Source: Chitinophaga polysaccharea (GTDB lineage Bacteria; Bacteroidota; Bacteroidia; Chitinophagales; Chitinophagaceae). Taken from it: DNA of 64,000 nt. The position numbers and the translations under genes were made by a program. Under the pieces are notes generated by a model, which was not told the origin of the DNA, did not search any database, and was given only the letters and a program-made list of their open reading frames with translations. Below are positions 34,065 to 42,172 of this stretch, piece by piece (positions within the stretch are counted from its first letter, which is position 1; each line of letters opens with the position of its first letter). The stretch spans positions 124,001 through 188,000 of the forward strand of contig NZ_CABFVU010000004.1 of the NCBI RefSeq assembly GCF_902150045.1, given 5' to 3'.

Positions 34065-34367
34065 TTAGCCGGCTGGCTGCCTGAACACAAACCCTGTGGC
34101 ATCACTTCCCTGCTGGTAATCTATTTCCATTCCCATAAGGTACATGCCATGGGCTTTTTTCATGATCACGGGGATGCCGGATACTTCAAACAGATCGTCA
34201 TCTTCCATGAGCGCATCAAAACCCAGCATATAAGCCACCCCTGAGCAGCCTCCGCCCTTTACGCCCACCCGTAGGTAGGGAGCTTCTGTATTACCCTGTA
34301 ACAATTGCTTCACTACTTCTGCCGCACCGGGGGTGAGTTGAATGGGACTTCTGTTCGCGCTATCCAT
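34065..34367 (-). CDS. HesB/IscA-like protein lacking the C-terminal CxC
   Basis: A 100-residue protein with the HesB/IscA fold: IQLTPGAAEVVKQLL, LRVGVKGGGCSGVAYMLGF and GIPVIMKKAHGMYLMGMEIDY. These A-type carriers normally hold Fe-S clusters or iron with three cysteines, C-x(n)-CGC. Here only C41 is present and the chain ends at GFVFRQPAG just where the CGC segment should follow. The frame is clean, so this looks like a naturally shortened protein, not an obvious frameshift. The start at 34367 is supported by a TAACTTTG -7 box at 34383-34390. It may bind a different ligand or act without a cluster. Confidence 0.85.
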   Translation of the reverse strand: MDSANRSPIQLTPGAAEVVKQLLQGNTEAPYLRVGVKGGGCSGVAYMLGFDALMEDDDLFEVSGIPVIMKKAHGMYLMGMEIDYQQGSDATGFVFRQPAG

Positions 34368-34382
34368 TATCCATGTTTTCGC

Positions 34383-34390
34383 CAAAGTTA
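34383..34390 (-). promoter_or_regulatory. -7 box of the HesB-like gene
   Basis: Minus-strand TAACTTTG, giving a leader of about 10 nt to the ATG at 34367. It rules out the longer frame from 34463. Confidence 0.55.
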
Positions 34391-34524
34391 GGGAAAACCA
34401 TGGGTGGTTGGGCCATGTGGTATACAGCAGGTAACTGGCGGGTATATGCAAATAGCCGGGCACCAGGAGGGCGCAGGTTTTGTTTTTGCTGTGTTCCTGC
34501 CTGTGAGGTGGACTTGAAGCGGTA

Positions 34525-35121
34525 TTACTTTGTGGTGGCGAGTTCCAGGAATTTTTTGTGAAGGGCCAGCACCTGGGGGATCACCATATGCTGTTCATCG
34601 TTATAGATCACGTAATCGCTCAGTTTCATTTTAATGGTTTCATCAATTTGTTTGTGGATGCGCGCCAGCACTTCATTGCGGGTTACGTTGTCGCGCTTCA
34701 TGACGCGGTGTACACGTAAGGGCTGGGGGGCAAAAACGGAGATCACCTTATCGAGATGATGAAACGATTCTGTTTCAAATAGCAGGGCGGCTTCCTTTAA
34801 CACATAGGGCGTGCGCTGCTGTTGGGCCCAGTTATCTGAATCGCGGATGGTGGCGGGATGTACGAGCGAATTCAGGAGGGCCAGCTTGTCTTTGTCGTTG
34901 AATACAATATTTCCCAGGAGTTTACGGTTCAGTGCGCCCCCCGCGTCGTATACTTCTTCGCCAAAGTGATGTTTTACCTGTGCGGCCAGTTCCGGGTCAC
35001 GGACCATGATATCTTTCGCCCGGTCATCCGCGTAGTATACGGGAACGCCGAGTAATTCAAATATTCTGCTAACGGTGCTTTTGCCGGAGCCAATTCCCCC
35101 GGTGATTCCAATCTTTAACAT
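34525..35121 (-). CDS. coaE: Dephospho-CoA kinase
   Basis: A 198-residue P-loop kinase doing the last step of CoA synthesis. Walker A is GITGGIGSGKS near 5-15, followed by the substrate-binding VYYADDRAKDIM, the LVHP motif (SLVHPATI) and lid residues in RVHRVMKRDNVTRNEV. Length is typical. It is downstream of yajC in the same direction, 130 nt away, with a palindrome in the gap. coaD, the preceding enzyme of the pathway, is at 56837. Confidence 0.95.
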   Translation of the reverse strand: MLKIGITGGIGSGKSTVSRIFELLGVPVYYADDRAKDIMVRDPELAAQVKHHFGEEVYDAGGALNRKLLGNIVFNDKDKLALLNSLVHPATIRDSDNWAQQQRTPYVLKEAALLFETESFHHLDKVISVFAPQPLRVHRVMKRDNVTRNEVLARIHKQIDETIKMKLSDYVIYNDEQHMVIPQVLALHKKFLELATTK

Positions 35122-35161
35122 GGTTCCAATTTATAAAAAATTACGAACTACCCATATGAAT

Positions 35162-35227
35162 TACGGAGTTACGGGCAGATTACCGGGGGACCTGGATCCT
35201 TGCCTGTTATCTGTCTGTAACTCCGTA
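35162..35227. repeat. Imperfect palindrome between coaE and yajC
   Basis: A 21-nt arm at 35162-35182 (TACGGAGTTACGGGCAGATT) pairs with 35207-35227 (TATCTGTCTGTAACTCCGTA) with two G-T wobbles and one mismatch. It is unrelated in sequence to elements A-D but similar in form to the palindrome at 42173-42286. It may terminate transcription between yajC and coaE. Confidence 0.6.
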
Positions 35228-35251
35228 GCAGTAATTACTTTAGCGTAATCC

Positions 35252-35596
35252 TTATTTGGTTTCAGCCGCTTTTTGCTGGGCTGTAGTATATTCCATGCTG
35301 ATGGCAGAACGTTCGATGGTGAAGCTGGTTCCTGGGCTTACTTCCATGAGAACGGTGTTGTTATCGTTCATTTTCTTCACTTTACCGTGGATACCGGCAA
35401 TAGTGACGATTTTATCACCTTCTTTCAGGTTATCAATAAATTGTTTCTGCAGTTTTGCCTTTTTAGTTTGAGGTCTGATCATGAAAAGCCACATGACAAG
35501 GATCATACCGCCAAAGAACAGGAAAGAAACCCAGGAGTTACCACCGCCTTGGGCACCGCCCTGGGGCGCCATTAATAAAATGTTCAGGATGTTCAT
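35252..35596 (-). CDS. yajC: Preprotein translocase subunit YajC
   Basis: A 114-residue single-span inner-membrane protein that joins the SecDF holo-translocon. The N-terminal Gly/Gln-rich piece is followed by the span FLFFGGMILVMWLFMI (about 26-41) and the family signature RPQTKKAKLQKQFIDNLKEGDKI, then GIHGKVKKMND. It is 31 nt after the DUF1573 gene in a nusB-DUF1573-yajC group that is common in this phylum. secDF lies 1.3 kb away on the other strand. Confidence 0.93.
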   Translation of the reverse strand: MNILNILLMAPQGGAQGGGNSWVSFLFFGGMILVMWLFMIRPQTKKAKLQKQFIDNLKEGDKIVTIAGIHGKVKKMNDNNTVLMEVSPGTSFTIERSAISMEYTTAQQKAAETK

Positions 35597-35627
35597 TTCT
35601 ATAATTGATTTAATAGTTTAGTCCGGA

Positions 35628-36068
35628 CTATTTGGTAATGATATTGCACTGGATTTTTGGTCCTACCACATAACCGTCATTATTGTTGATTTTAACAGAA
35701 ATTTCTTTTTCAGTATAACCGGATTTTCCGTGGCTGTCGAAAACTACCTTCATATAGCCGGATTGACCGGGTTTGATAGGTTCTTTTGGCCATTCAGGTA
35801 CGGTACAACCGCAGCTGGAAATGGCGTCTTCAATGAGCAGCGGGCTGGTGCCTGTATTGGTGAATTTAAAGGAATATTCCACTTTTTCACCGGCTGTAAT
35901 TTCTCCAAAGTTATGCACCTTTTCTTCAAAGGTAAGCGCGGAAGATTGTCCAGCTTCATTTTTTTGCCCGTTCCCGGCAGCAGCAGCAGCGGTATTGTTT
36001 TTTGCGTTATTGTTACAAGCCGCCACCAGCAGGCTTCCACAGGCGAGTAAACAGAACAGTTTTTTCAT
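35628..36068 (-). CDS. DUF1573 lipoprotein
   Basis: A 146-residue lipoprotein: signal peptide, lipobox LVAAC (C18) and an Asn/Ala-rich tether, then one DUF1573 Ig-like domain (HNFGEITAGEKVEYSFKFTN, ISSCGCTVPEWPKEPIKPGQ, GYMKVVFDSHGKSGY). The CGC pair is a family hallmark. It sits between nusB and yajC with 36 and 31 nt gaps. Function unknown; the repeated co-location with yajC suggests an envelope role. Confidence 0.9.
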   Translation of the reverse strand: MKKLFCLLACGSLLVAACNNNAKNNTAAAAAGNGQKNEAGQSSALTFEEKVHNFGEITAGEKVEYSFKFTNTGTSPLLIEDAISSCGCTVPEWPKEPIKPGQSGYMKVVFDSHGKSGYTEKEISVKINNNDGYVVGPKIQCNIITK

Positions 36069-36104
36069 GGCTTACTATTTTACCGTAAAAATAACTTTTC
36101 CCAC

Positions 36105-37034
36105 TTACTTTTTCGGACGGTCCTGTTTTTGCACCAGCTGTTCTTTTTCAAGGTCTTTCAGGATATTATCCAGGATACCGTTGATGAACTGTCCGCTCTG
36201 AGGGGTGCTGTATGCTTTCGCCAGGTCTATATATTCGTTGATCGTTACTTTGGTGGGAATGGTAGGGAAATAGAGGAATTCACACACCCCCATTTCCATC
36301 AGCAACATATCCACTGCGGCAATACGTTCAGAATCCCAGTTTTGTAACTTAGGTTTGATCAGTTCGAGGCAGTATTCCTTTTTGTCTGTTACCGTGAGCA
36401 GGAGTTCCTTTGCGTAGTCCAGTTTTTCCTTGCTGATCAGCTGGAGGAAATTGAAGAGATGCGGCTTATTGAAATAGTTATTTATCAGGATGCCCATCAT
36501 TTCTTCGTCGTCGCCCCAATGGAGGAAGGTATCTTCCATGTGTTGCTGGAACGGCTCGCTTTTCGCCAGTATTTCTTTATAGATGAATTCCAGTATTTCC
36601 TTTTCACCTGCTTTGGTACGGCTACCGTCTGCTATATAGGCTTTGTAGGTATCTGTAGCAATGAGTTGGTTATAAAGCTTTCTGAGCAGATCATCATCTG
36701 TTTGCAGCTTCATTTTCCATTGTTCCAGGTTTACCTGGAAACCTTTGTCGCTGGTTATCTGGTAAATAAATTCATTTCCTGCAATTTTTGTGTTCACCTG
36801 CAGGTCCTCGGCAGAGGGTAAGTGTTTGGAAGCACGGGTTTGCGCGTCAATTTCAGCGTACTGTGCTACCTGTACCACTGAGTTAAGTAAGTAGGTAAAG
36901 ATCTGGCAGGTTTGGTCCAGCTTTTCATTTAAAAGTCTGGTGGCCGTGCCTGGCTTAATACTGCTTTGCTCCATCGTTTCCAGGGCATAAAGTGTTTGCA
37001 TTACTTTTACCCGGATATTTCTTCTACTGATCAT
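36105..37034 (-). CDS. nusB: Transcription antitermination factor NusB
   Basis: A 309-residue protein, about twice E. coli NusB (139), which is normal for Bacteroidota where an N-terminal helical extension precedes the NusB domain. MISRRNIRVKVMQTLYALE is the start signature; the C-terminal domain has WDSERIAAVDMLLMEMGVCEF and INEYIDLAKAYSTPQSGQFI with NGILDNI. It binds boxA RNA with NusE to keep RNA polymerase processive on rRNA operons. The start at 37034 is fixed by a TACTTTTG -7 box at 37063-37070. It heads the nusB-DUF1573-yajC operon. Confidence 0.92.
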   Translation of the reverse strand: MISRRNIRVKVMQTLYALETMEQSSIKPGTATRLLNEKLDQTCQIFTYLLNSVVQVAQYAEIDAQTRASKHLPSAEDLQVNTKIAGNEFIYQITSDKGFQVNLEQWKMKLQTDDDLLRKLYNQLIATDTYKAYIADGSRTKAGEKEILEFIYKEILAKSEPFQQHMEDTFLHWGDDEEMMGILINNYFNKPHLFNFLQLISKEKLDYAKELLLTVTDKKEYCLELIKPKLQNWDSERIAAVDMLLMEMGVCEFLYFPTIPTKVTINEYIDLAKAYSTPQSGQFINGILDNILKDLEKEQLVQKQDRPKK

Positions 37035-37062
37035 CTTATAAAAAAGAACTGGTATAAGGGCG

Positions 37063-37070
37063 CAAAAGTA
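37063..37070 (-). promoter_or_regulatory. -7 box of the nusB operon
   Basis: Minus-strand TACTTTTG, leader about 23 nt to the ATG at 37034. The upstream half of the promoter overlaps the edge of repeat element B. Confidence 0.6.
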
Positions 37071-37088
37071 GAGAAAAATTTTCATATT

Positions 37089-37277
37089 CGCGGATTTTGT
37101 CTGGCTCAGGATTATGGTGATTTAAATGATCATATTGATATTTTTTAATTTCTGTTAATGCAGTTAACGGAGATAAAAATGAATATATCGTTCATATCTC
37201 CCTTTATTTTTATAAAAACTCAAAAGATCAACGTAGTCATTTAAATCACCATAATCCTGAGCCAGACAAACTCCGCG
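37089..37277. repeat. Palindromic repeat element B (complete copy)
   Basis: The left arm starts CGCGGATTTTGTCTGGCTCA and continues GGATTATGGTGATTTAAATG; the right arm ends at 37277 with CCTGAGCCAGACAAACTCCG. Arms match over about 45 nt with few mismatches. An inner hairpin pairs GGAGAT (about 37169) with ATCTCC (about 37196). Relative to element A the A/G change in GTCTGaCTCAGG is matched by T/C in the opposite arm. It lies in the divergent nusB-groES gap. Confidence 0.9.
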
Positions 37278-37305
37278 TCAGACAACCTTCGCTCAAAGAA
37301 TATCC

Positions 37306-37352
37306 GGCTAATCATTAAAATCATCATAATCCTGAGCCAGACAAACTCCGCG
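37306..37352. repeat. Right-half copy B' of the palindromic repeat
   Basis: AATCATCATAATCCTGAGCC and the following AGACAAACTCCGCG repeat the right arm of element B 75 nt downstream without a matching left arm. A further fragment GTCAGACAA lies at 37277-37285. Confidence 0.8.
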
Positions 37353-37363
37353 TTCCTGTCATT

Positions 37364-37440
37364 TTTTCGGGTTGCTCGTCATGATTTGTCAGTGTGAAAG
37401 CAAGTCGATACCTTCGTGACCTGCAAATTTGACCCGAAAA
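37364..37440. promoter_or_regulatory. Inverted repeat upstream of groESL
   Basis: TTTTCGGGT (37364-37372) and ACCCGAAAA (37432-37440) are perfect inverted copies 59 nt apart, 70 nt before the groES start. No CIRCE element (TTAGCACTC-N9-GAGTGCTAA) and no TAnnTTTG box is seen in 37353-37509, so the heat-shock promoter is not identified. Role is speculative. Confidence 0.35.
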
Positions 37441-37509
37441 GGCCATTGGCATAATTCTCGTGGACGGAAGAACAAAATTCACAAACATCTTTTTTAAATA
37501 AAAACTACT

Positions 37510-37791
37510 ATGGCTAAACAATTAAGTATTAAACCTTTAGCTGACAGGGTAATCGTGAAACCTGCAGCAGCAGAAGAGAAAACAGCTGGCGGTATCATCA
37601 TCCCCGATACTGCGAAAGAAAAACCTGTGAGAGGCACCGTGGTGGCTGCCGGACCCGGTAAAAAAGATGAACCCATCACTGTGAAGGTAGGCGATACCGT
37701 ACTCTATGGTAAATACTCTGGTCAGGAACTCCCTATCGAAGGCGAAGATTACTTAATCATGCGTGAATCTGATATCCTGGCAATCGTTTAA
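37510..37791 (+). CDS. groES: Co-chaperonin GroES
   Basis: A 93-residue subunit of the heptameric lid of the GroEL folding chamber. LKPLADRVIVKPAAAEEKTAGGIIIPDTAKEKP is the family signature, with the mobile loop in 17-32; the C-terminal YLIMRESDILAIV is typical. It is 50 nt upstream of groEL in the standard operon order. Confidence 0.96.
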   Translation: MAKQLSIKPLADRVIVKPAAAEEKTAGGIIIPDTAKEKPVRGTVVAAGPGKKDEPITVKVGDTVLYGKYSGQELPIEGEDYLIMRESDILAIV

Positions 37792-37841
37792 GCGCTGTCC
37801 GTGATATGTATTAATTCCTAAAAGAAAAATCTTAAAGTATT

Positions 37842-39479
37842 ATGGCAAAACAAATCTTCTTTAATATAGACGCCCGCAACAAAATGAAAAAAGGCGTTGA
37901 CACTCTGGCTGATGCTGTTAAAGTAACCCTGGGTCCTAAAGGCCGTAACGTAGTAATCGAGAAGAAATTCGGTGCTCCCGGCGTAACTAAAGATGGTGTT
38001 TCCGTAGCAAAAGAAATTGAGCTCGAAGACGCAATCGAAAACATGGGTGCACAAATGGTGAAGGAAGTAGCTTCCAAAACTGCTGACCTGGCAGGTGATG
38101 GTACTACCACTGCTACCGTTCTGGCACAGGCTATCATCGGCGACGGTTTGAAAAACGTAGCTGCCGGTGCAAACCCAATGGACCTGAAACGCGGTATCGA
38201 CAAAGCTGTAAAAGCAGTTGTTGAAAACCTGAAGAAACAGTCCGAAAAAGTAGGTAACGATACCCGCAAAATCGAACAGGTGGCTTCTATTTCCGCCAAC
38301 AATGATGCTGAAATTGGTAAACTGATTGCTGAAGCAATGCAGAAAGTAACCAAAGACGGCGTTATCACCGTTGAAGAAGCAAAAGGTACTGATACTACTG
38401 TAGAAGTAGTGGAAGGTATGCAGTTCGACCGTGGTTACCTGTCTCCTTACTTCATTACCAACAGCGAAAAAATGCAGGCTGAGCTGTCTAACCCTTATAT
38501 CCTGATCTACGACAAAAAGATCAGCACTATGAAGGATATCCTGCACATCCTGGAAAAAGTAGCTCAGCAGGGCGCTCCGCTGGTTATCATCTCCGAAGAT
38601 CTGGAAGGTGAAGCACTGGCTACCCTGGTGGTAAACAAACTGCGTGGTACCCTGAAAGTAGCCGCTGTAAAAGCTCCTGGCTTCGGCGACAGAAGAAAGG
38701 ATATGCTGCAGGACATCGCTACCCTCACCGGTGGTATCGTTATCAGCGAAGAACAAGGTTACAAACTGGAAAATGCTGACCTGACTTACCTCGGTAAAGC
38801 AGAATCCATCACTATAGATAAAGACAATACTACCATCGTAGGTGGTAAAGGTGAAAAAGACGCGATCCAGGCCCGTATCGGACAGATCAAAGCGCAAATC
38901 GAAGTAACTACTTCCGACTACGACCGCGAAAAATTACAGGAACGCCTGGCTAAATTAAGCGGTGGTGTAGCTGTACTGTACGTTGGTGCTGCTACTGAAG
39001 TAGAAATGAAAGAAAAGAAAGACCGCGTAGACGATGCTTTACACGCTACCCGCGCTGCGGTTGAAGAAGGTATCGTACCTGGTGGTGGTGTGGCTTATAT
39101 CCGCGCTATCGAAGCCCTGGGTTCACTGAAAGGTGATAACAACGACGAACAGACCGGTATTTCCATCGTTAAACGCGCTATCGAAGAACCATTACGCCAG
39201 ATCACTGCCAACGCAGGTATCGAAGGTTCTATCGTAGTACAGAAAGTAAAAGAAGGTAAAGCTGATTTCGGTTTCAACGCACGTACAGAAGTTTACGAAA
39301 ACTTACTGGCTGCAGGTGTTATCGATCCAACTAAAGTTACCCGTATTGCACTGGAAAACGCTGCGTCTATCGCTTCCATGCTGCTGACTACCGAATGTGT
39401 AATCGCAGACAAACCAGAACCAAAAGCTGCTGCTCCTGCTATGGGCGGTGGTGGCCACGGTATGGGCATGGACTACTAA
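37842..39479 (+). CDS. groEL: Chaperonin GroEL
   Basis: A 545-residue ATP-driven folding chaperone, tetradecameric. The nucleotide-binding GDGTTTATVLA is near residues 85-95, the equatorial, intermediate and apical domains are of normal length, and the C-terminal Gly/Met-rich tail (MGGGGHGMGMDY) is present. The codon choice is strongly biased, as expected of a highly expressed gene. A strong terminator follows. Confidence 0.97.
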   Translation: MAKQIFFNIDARNKMKKGVDTLADAVKVTLGPKGRNVVIEKKFGAPGVTKDGVSVAKEIELEDAIENMGAQMVKEVASKTADLAGDGTTTATVLAQAIIGDGLKNVAAGANPMDLKRGIDKAVKAVVENLKKQSEKVGNDTRKIEQVASISANNDAEIGKLIAEAMQKVTKDGVITVEEAKGTDTTVEVVEGMQFDRGYLSPYFITNSEKMQAELSNPYILIYDKKISTMKDILHILEKVAQQGAPLVIISEDLEGEALATLVVNKLRGTLKVAAVKAPGFGDRRKDMLQDIATLTGGIVISEEQGYKLENADLTYLGKAESITIDKDNTTIVGGKGEKDAIQARIGQIKAQIEVTTSDYDREKLQERLAKLSGGVAVLYVGAATEVEMKEKKDRVDDALHATRAAVEEGIVPGGGVAYIRAIEALGSLKGDNNDEQTGISIVKRAIEEPLRQITANAGIEGSIVVQKVKEGKADFGFNARTEVYENLLAAGVIDPTKVTRIALENAASIASMLLTTECVIADKPEPKAAAPAMGGGGHGMGMDY

Positions 39480-39502
39480 TCTCAGCTGATAAAAACATAA
39501 AA

Positions 39503-39537
39503 ACTCCTGCAGACCCGGTGCTGCAGGAGTTTTTTTA
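39503..39537 (+). terminator. Terminator of groESL
   Basis: ACTCCTGCAG (39503-39512) pairs with CTGCAGGAGT (39521-39530), followed by a T-run. Confidence 0.92.
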
Positions 39538-39608
39538 TGCGGATCACTTTTCCGTTGTAACTTTATCACCCGATCTCCGTTTAACAACGAGATAGTAAAC
39601 AGAAGCGG

Positions 39609-40088
39609 ATGAATACAGTTGTAAAAATAATTTGCGTAAGCCTGCTTTTAATATCAGGAGCCTGCAGAAAAAACACCTCCAATGAACTGCTACAGGCGGA
39701 TGCCGGGGCAGAAAACACCATTCAGCGTTACCTGCTGGATCATAATGAAATTGCCACCAGGGACGTTTCCGGGCTCTATTACACGGTGCAGAAGCCGGGC
39801 GACAGCACCCATTTCGTAAAAGCGACCTCCATTCCCACTGTTATATACACTAATTATTTAGTTACGGGCGAAGTAGTGGGTACCTCCCTGGGACCTACCG
39901 ATTTCGATCACCGGATGCTGAAGAACCATATCCCGGGCTGGCAGATAGGACTGCAGAAAATATCACAGGGAGGAAAGATCAGGTTATATATCCCTTCCTA
40001 CCTGGCTTACGGCACCGTAGGCATTGCAGGTATAATTCCCCCTAATGCCATCCTCATTTCTGACCTGGAGCTGGTAAGTATCCGGTAG
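39609..40088 (+). CDS. FKBP-type peptidyl-prolyl isomerase-like lipoprotein (copy 1)
   Basis: A 159-residue lipoprotein (lipobox ISGAC, C19) with a single FKBP fold: GLYYTVQKPGD, TNYLVTGEVVG, IPGWQIGLQKISQGGKIRLYIPSYLAYG and IPPNAILISDLELV. The usual FDS(S) after the second strand reads GPTDFDHRM, and several active-site aromatics are changed, so isomerase activity is uncertain; it may act as a chaperone. A paralogue follows 65 nt downstream. Confidence 0.85.
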   Translation: MNTVVKIICVSLLLISGACRKNTSNELLQADAGAENTIQRYLLDHNEIATRDVSGLYYTVQKPGDSTHFVKATSIPTVIYTNYLVTGEVVGTSLGPTDFDHRMLKNHIPGWQIGLQKISQGGKIRLYIPSYLAYGTVGIAGIIPPNAILISDLELVSIR

Positions 40089-40153
40089 ATGTATTATCTT
40101 ATGCCCATTGTATCGTCACCTTTTAATTATCATAAAACTGAAACCGTAACTGT

Positions 40154-40630
40154 ATGAAGAAAGTTTTCCTGTTGGGAGGGTTATTCCTGTTAGTGCTTGC
40201 TGCCTGTTCAAAGAAAGATGACGCACCTGCCTATGACGCCATTGCACAGTATGATGCTGATTCCGCAAAAATTGTAGCATATATAGCCGCCAATAATATT
40301 ACCAATGTACAACACGAGCCCCGCGGTATTTTTTACCAGATCGTTACCAAAGGAACGGGCGATTCTGTTAACGCAGCTGCCAATGTATGGGTATCCTATA
40401 AAGGCCAGTTGCTGGATAAAACGGTTTTTGACAGCAGCGACAGCGCCAGGTTCGACCTGAACAGAGTGATCTCCGGATGGACCATCGGTATCCCTAAGAT
40501 CCGTAAGGGAGGCGAAATTAACCTGATCCTGCCTTCTATCTACGCCTATGGCCCGAGCGCTTACCCTAAGATCCCTGCCAACTCTGTGCTGTTGTTCAAT
40601 GTAAAGCTGAAAGACTACGTTAATAAATAA
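40154..40630 (+). CDS. FKBP-type peptidyl-prolyl isomerase lipoprotein (copy 2)
   Basis: A 158-residue lipoprotein (lipobox LAAC, C18) with an FKBP domain: GIFYQIVTKGTGDSV, VWVSYKGQLLDKTVFDSSD, VISGWTIGIPKIRKGGEINLILPS and IPANSVLLFNVKLKDY. The FDS motif and the core Tyr, Phe and Trp positions are kept, so it is more likely an active isomerase than its upstream paralogue. It folds proteins in the periplasm or at the outer membrane. A hairpin terminator follows. Confidence 0.9.
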   Translation: MKKVFLLGGLFLLVLAACSKKDDAPAYDAIAQYDADSAKIVAYIAANNITNVQHEPRGIFYQIVTKGTGDSVNAAANVWVSYKGQLLDKTVFDSSDSARFDLNRVISGWTIGIPKIRKGGEINLILPSIYAYGPSAYPKIPANSVLLFNVKLKDYVNK

Positions 40631-40647
40631 TTAACGCCCACATACAG

Positions 40648-40680
40648 AAAGCGGTACCTGCATAAACGGTACCGCTTTTG
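40648..40680 (+). terminator. Terminator after the FKBP pair
   Basis: AAAGCGGTACC (40648-40658) pairs with GGTACCGCTTTT (40669-40680), ending in T residues. Confidence 0.85.
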
Positions 40681-40733
40681 CATTTGTATTATTCCTCCGC
40701 TTTCCGTTAATTTTACAGATAAATAAAAAATTA

Positions 40734-42161
40734 GTGGCACACGAATGTATTTCCGTATTTGACATTTTCAAGATAGGCGTTGGCCCTTCGAGCTCCCATA
40801 CCCTCGGCCCCTGGCGGGCAGCCCTGCATTTCCTGGATCAGCTGGAGCAGGCAAGCAAACTGGCGGCTGTAAATAAAATGCAGGTATTATTATATGGCTC
40901 CCTTGCCAAAACGGGCCACGGCCACGGTACAGATATTGCTGTACAGCTGGGCCTTTGCGGGGACGATCCGGTAACCTTTGATGTGAACCAGATCAATTCC
41001 AAAATGGACGATATCCGCCGCAACCGCAGAATGAAGATAGCAGGTAAGTATGAAATAGATTTCGACCCTGTTGAAGATATTGATTTCCTTTTTGAAGAAT
41101 CACTGCCTTTCCACCCCAACGCCCTTACCTTCCTCGTTACCTTTATGGATGGTGAGCAACTGGCTTCCACCTGGTATTCCATAGGTGGCGGTTTCGTGGT
41201 ACAGGAAGGAGATGCCGGTGGTAGCGCACAACAGGTGGATCTGCCCTTCCCGATTGATACTGCCCGTCAGCTGCTGCAATGGTGTATCAAAACAGGATAC
41301 AGTATTTCCGAACTGGTACTGGAAAATGAACTGGCCTGGCGCCCCGAGGAACAAACCAGGGCAGGACTGCTGAACATCTGGCGCGTGATGCAGGAATGTA
41401 CCTACCGCGGCTGTCATACCGGCGGGGAATTACCCGGCGGATTAAAAGTGGGCCGCCGCGCTGCGGTACTCAACAAAAAATTACTGAAAGGCCGTACCTA
41501 TACAGATTATGCCTCGTGGATTGACGCTATCAGGGCAGGCGGTGAGCATTTCAGCTATACGCTCGACTGGGTGAGCTGTTTTGCACTGGCCGTAAATGAA
41601 GAGAATGCATCTTTCGGAAGAGTGGTAACTGCGCCTACCAATGGCGCTGCGGGCGTAATTCCGGCAGTTTTGCAGTATTTCATCGCTTTCTGCGATGGTT
41701 TCCAGGAAGAAAAGATCCAGCAGTTCCTGCTTACGGCTTCAGAAATAGGCAGCATCTTTAAAAAGCGCTCCACTATTTCTGCAGCGATGGGCGGATGCCA
41801 GGCAGAAATAGGAGTGTCATCCGCCATGGCGGCAGCTGCCCTCACGGAATGCCTGGGCGGCTCCCAGCGGCAGGTGCTGATGGCAGCGGAAATAGCCATG
41901 GAGCACCACCTGGGCCTTACCTGCGATCCTATCGGCGGCCTGGTACAGGTGCCCTGCATTGAAAGGAACACCATGGGCGCTATCAAAGCAATTACCGCAT
42001 CCCAGCTGGCGCTGCAAAGTAACCCCGAACTGGCAAAGGTTTCCCTTGATGCTGTGGTGAAAACCATGTGGGAAACAGCACAGGATATGAACTCAAAATA
42101 TAAGGAAACTTCCGACGGAGGCCTGGCAGTGAATATTCCAATCAGTCTTCCTGAGTGTTAA
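40734..42161 (+). CDS. sdaA: L-serine ammonia-lyase (iron-sulfur, single chain)
   Basis: A 475-residue enzyme that deaminates L-serine to pyruvate with a 4Fe-4S cluster, here with the beta (1-150) and alpha (about 190-475) domains fused. The start SVFDIFKIGVGPSSSHTLGP is diagnostic; GHGHGTD and the cluster cysteines C355 (MGGCQAEIG), C397 (LTCDPIGG) and C408 (PCIERN) are present. The start codon is GTG at 40734, the only one that begins at the family N-terminus. It stands alone between a terminator and a palindrome. Confidence 0.93.
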   Translation: MAHECISVFDIFKIGVGPSSSHTLGPWRAALHFLDQLEQASKLAAVNKMQVLLYGSLAKTGHGHGTDIAVQLGLCGDDPVTFDVNQINSKMDDIRRNRRMKIAGKYEIDFDPVEDIDFLFEESLPFHPNALTFLVTFMDGEQLASTWYSIGGGFVVQEGDAGGSAQQVDLPFPIDTARQLLQWCIKTGYSISELVLENELAWRPEEQTRAGLLNIWRVMQECTYRGCHTGGELPGGLKVGRRAAVLNKKLLKGRTYTDYASWIDAIRAGGEHFSYTLDWVSCFALAVNEENASFGRVVTAPTNGAAGVIPAVLQYFIAFCDGFQEEKIQQFLLTASEIGSIFKKRSTISAAMGGCQAEIGVSSAMAAAALTECLGGSQRQVLMAAEIAMEHHLGLTCDPIGGLVQVPCIERNTMGAIKAITASQLALQSNPELAKVSLDAVVKTMWETAQDMNSKYKETSDGGLAVNIPISLPEC

Positions 42162-42172
42162 AAGATACCAGG

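Noticed and set aside
20797..37352. CRISPR array as an explanation of the repeats
   Set aside because: Copies are 16 kb apart, palindromic over about 190 bp, and there are no regular spacers or cas genes.
37445..37465. Possible sigma-54 promoter (TTGGCAT) before groES
   Set aside because: The -24 half is fair but the -12 half (TCGTG) does not match TTGCA.
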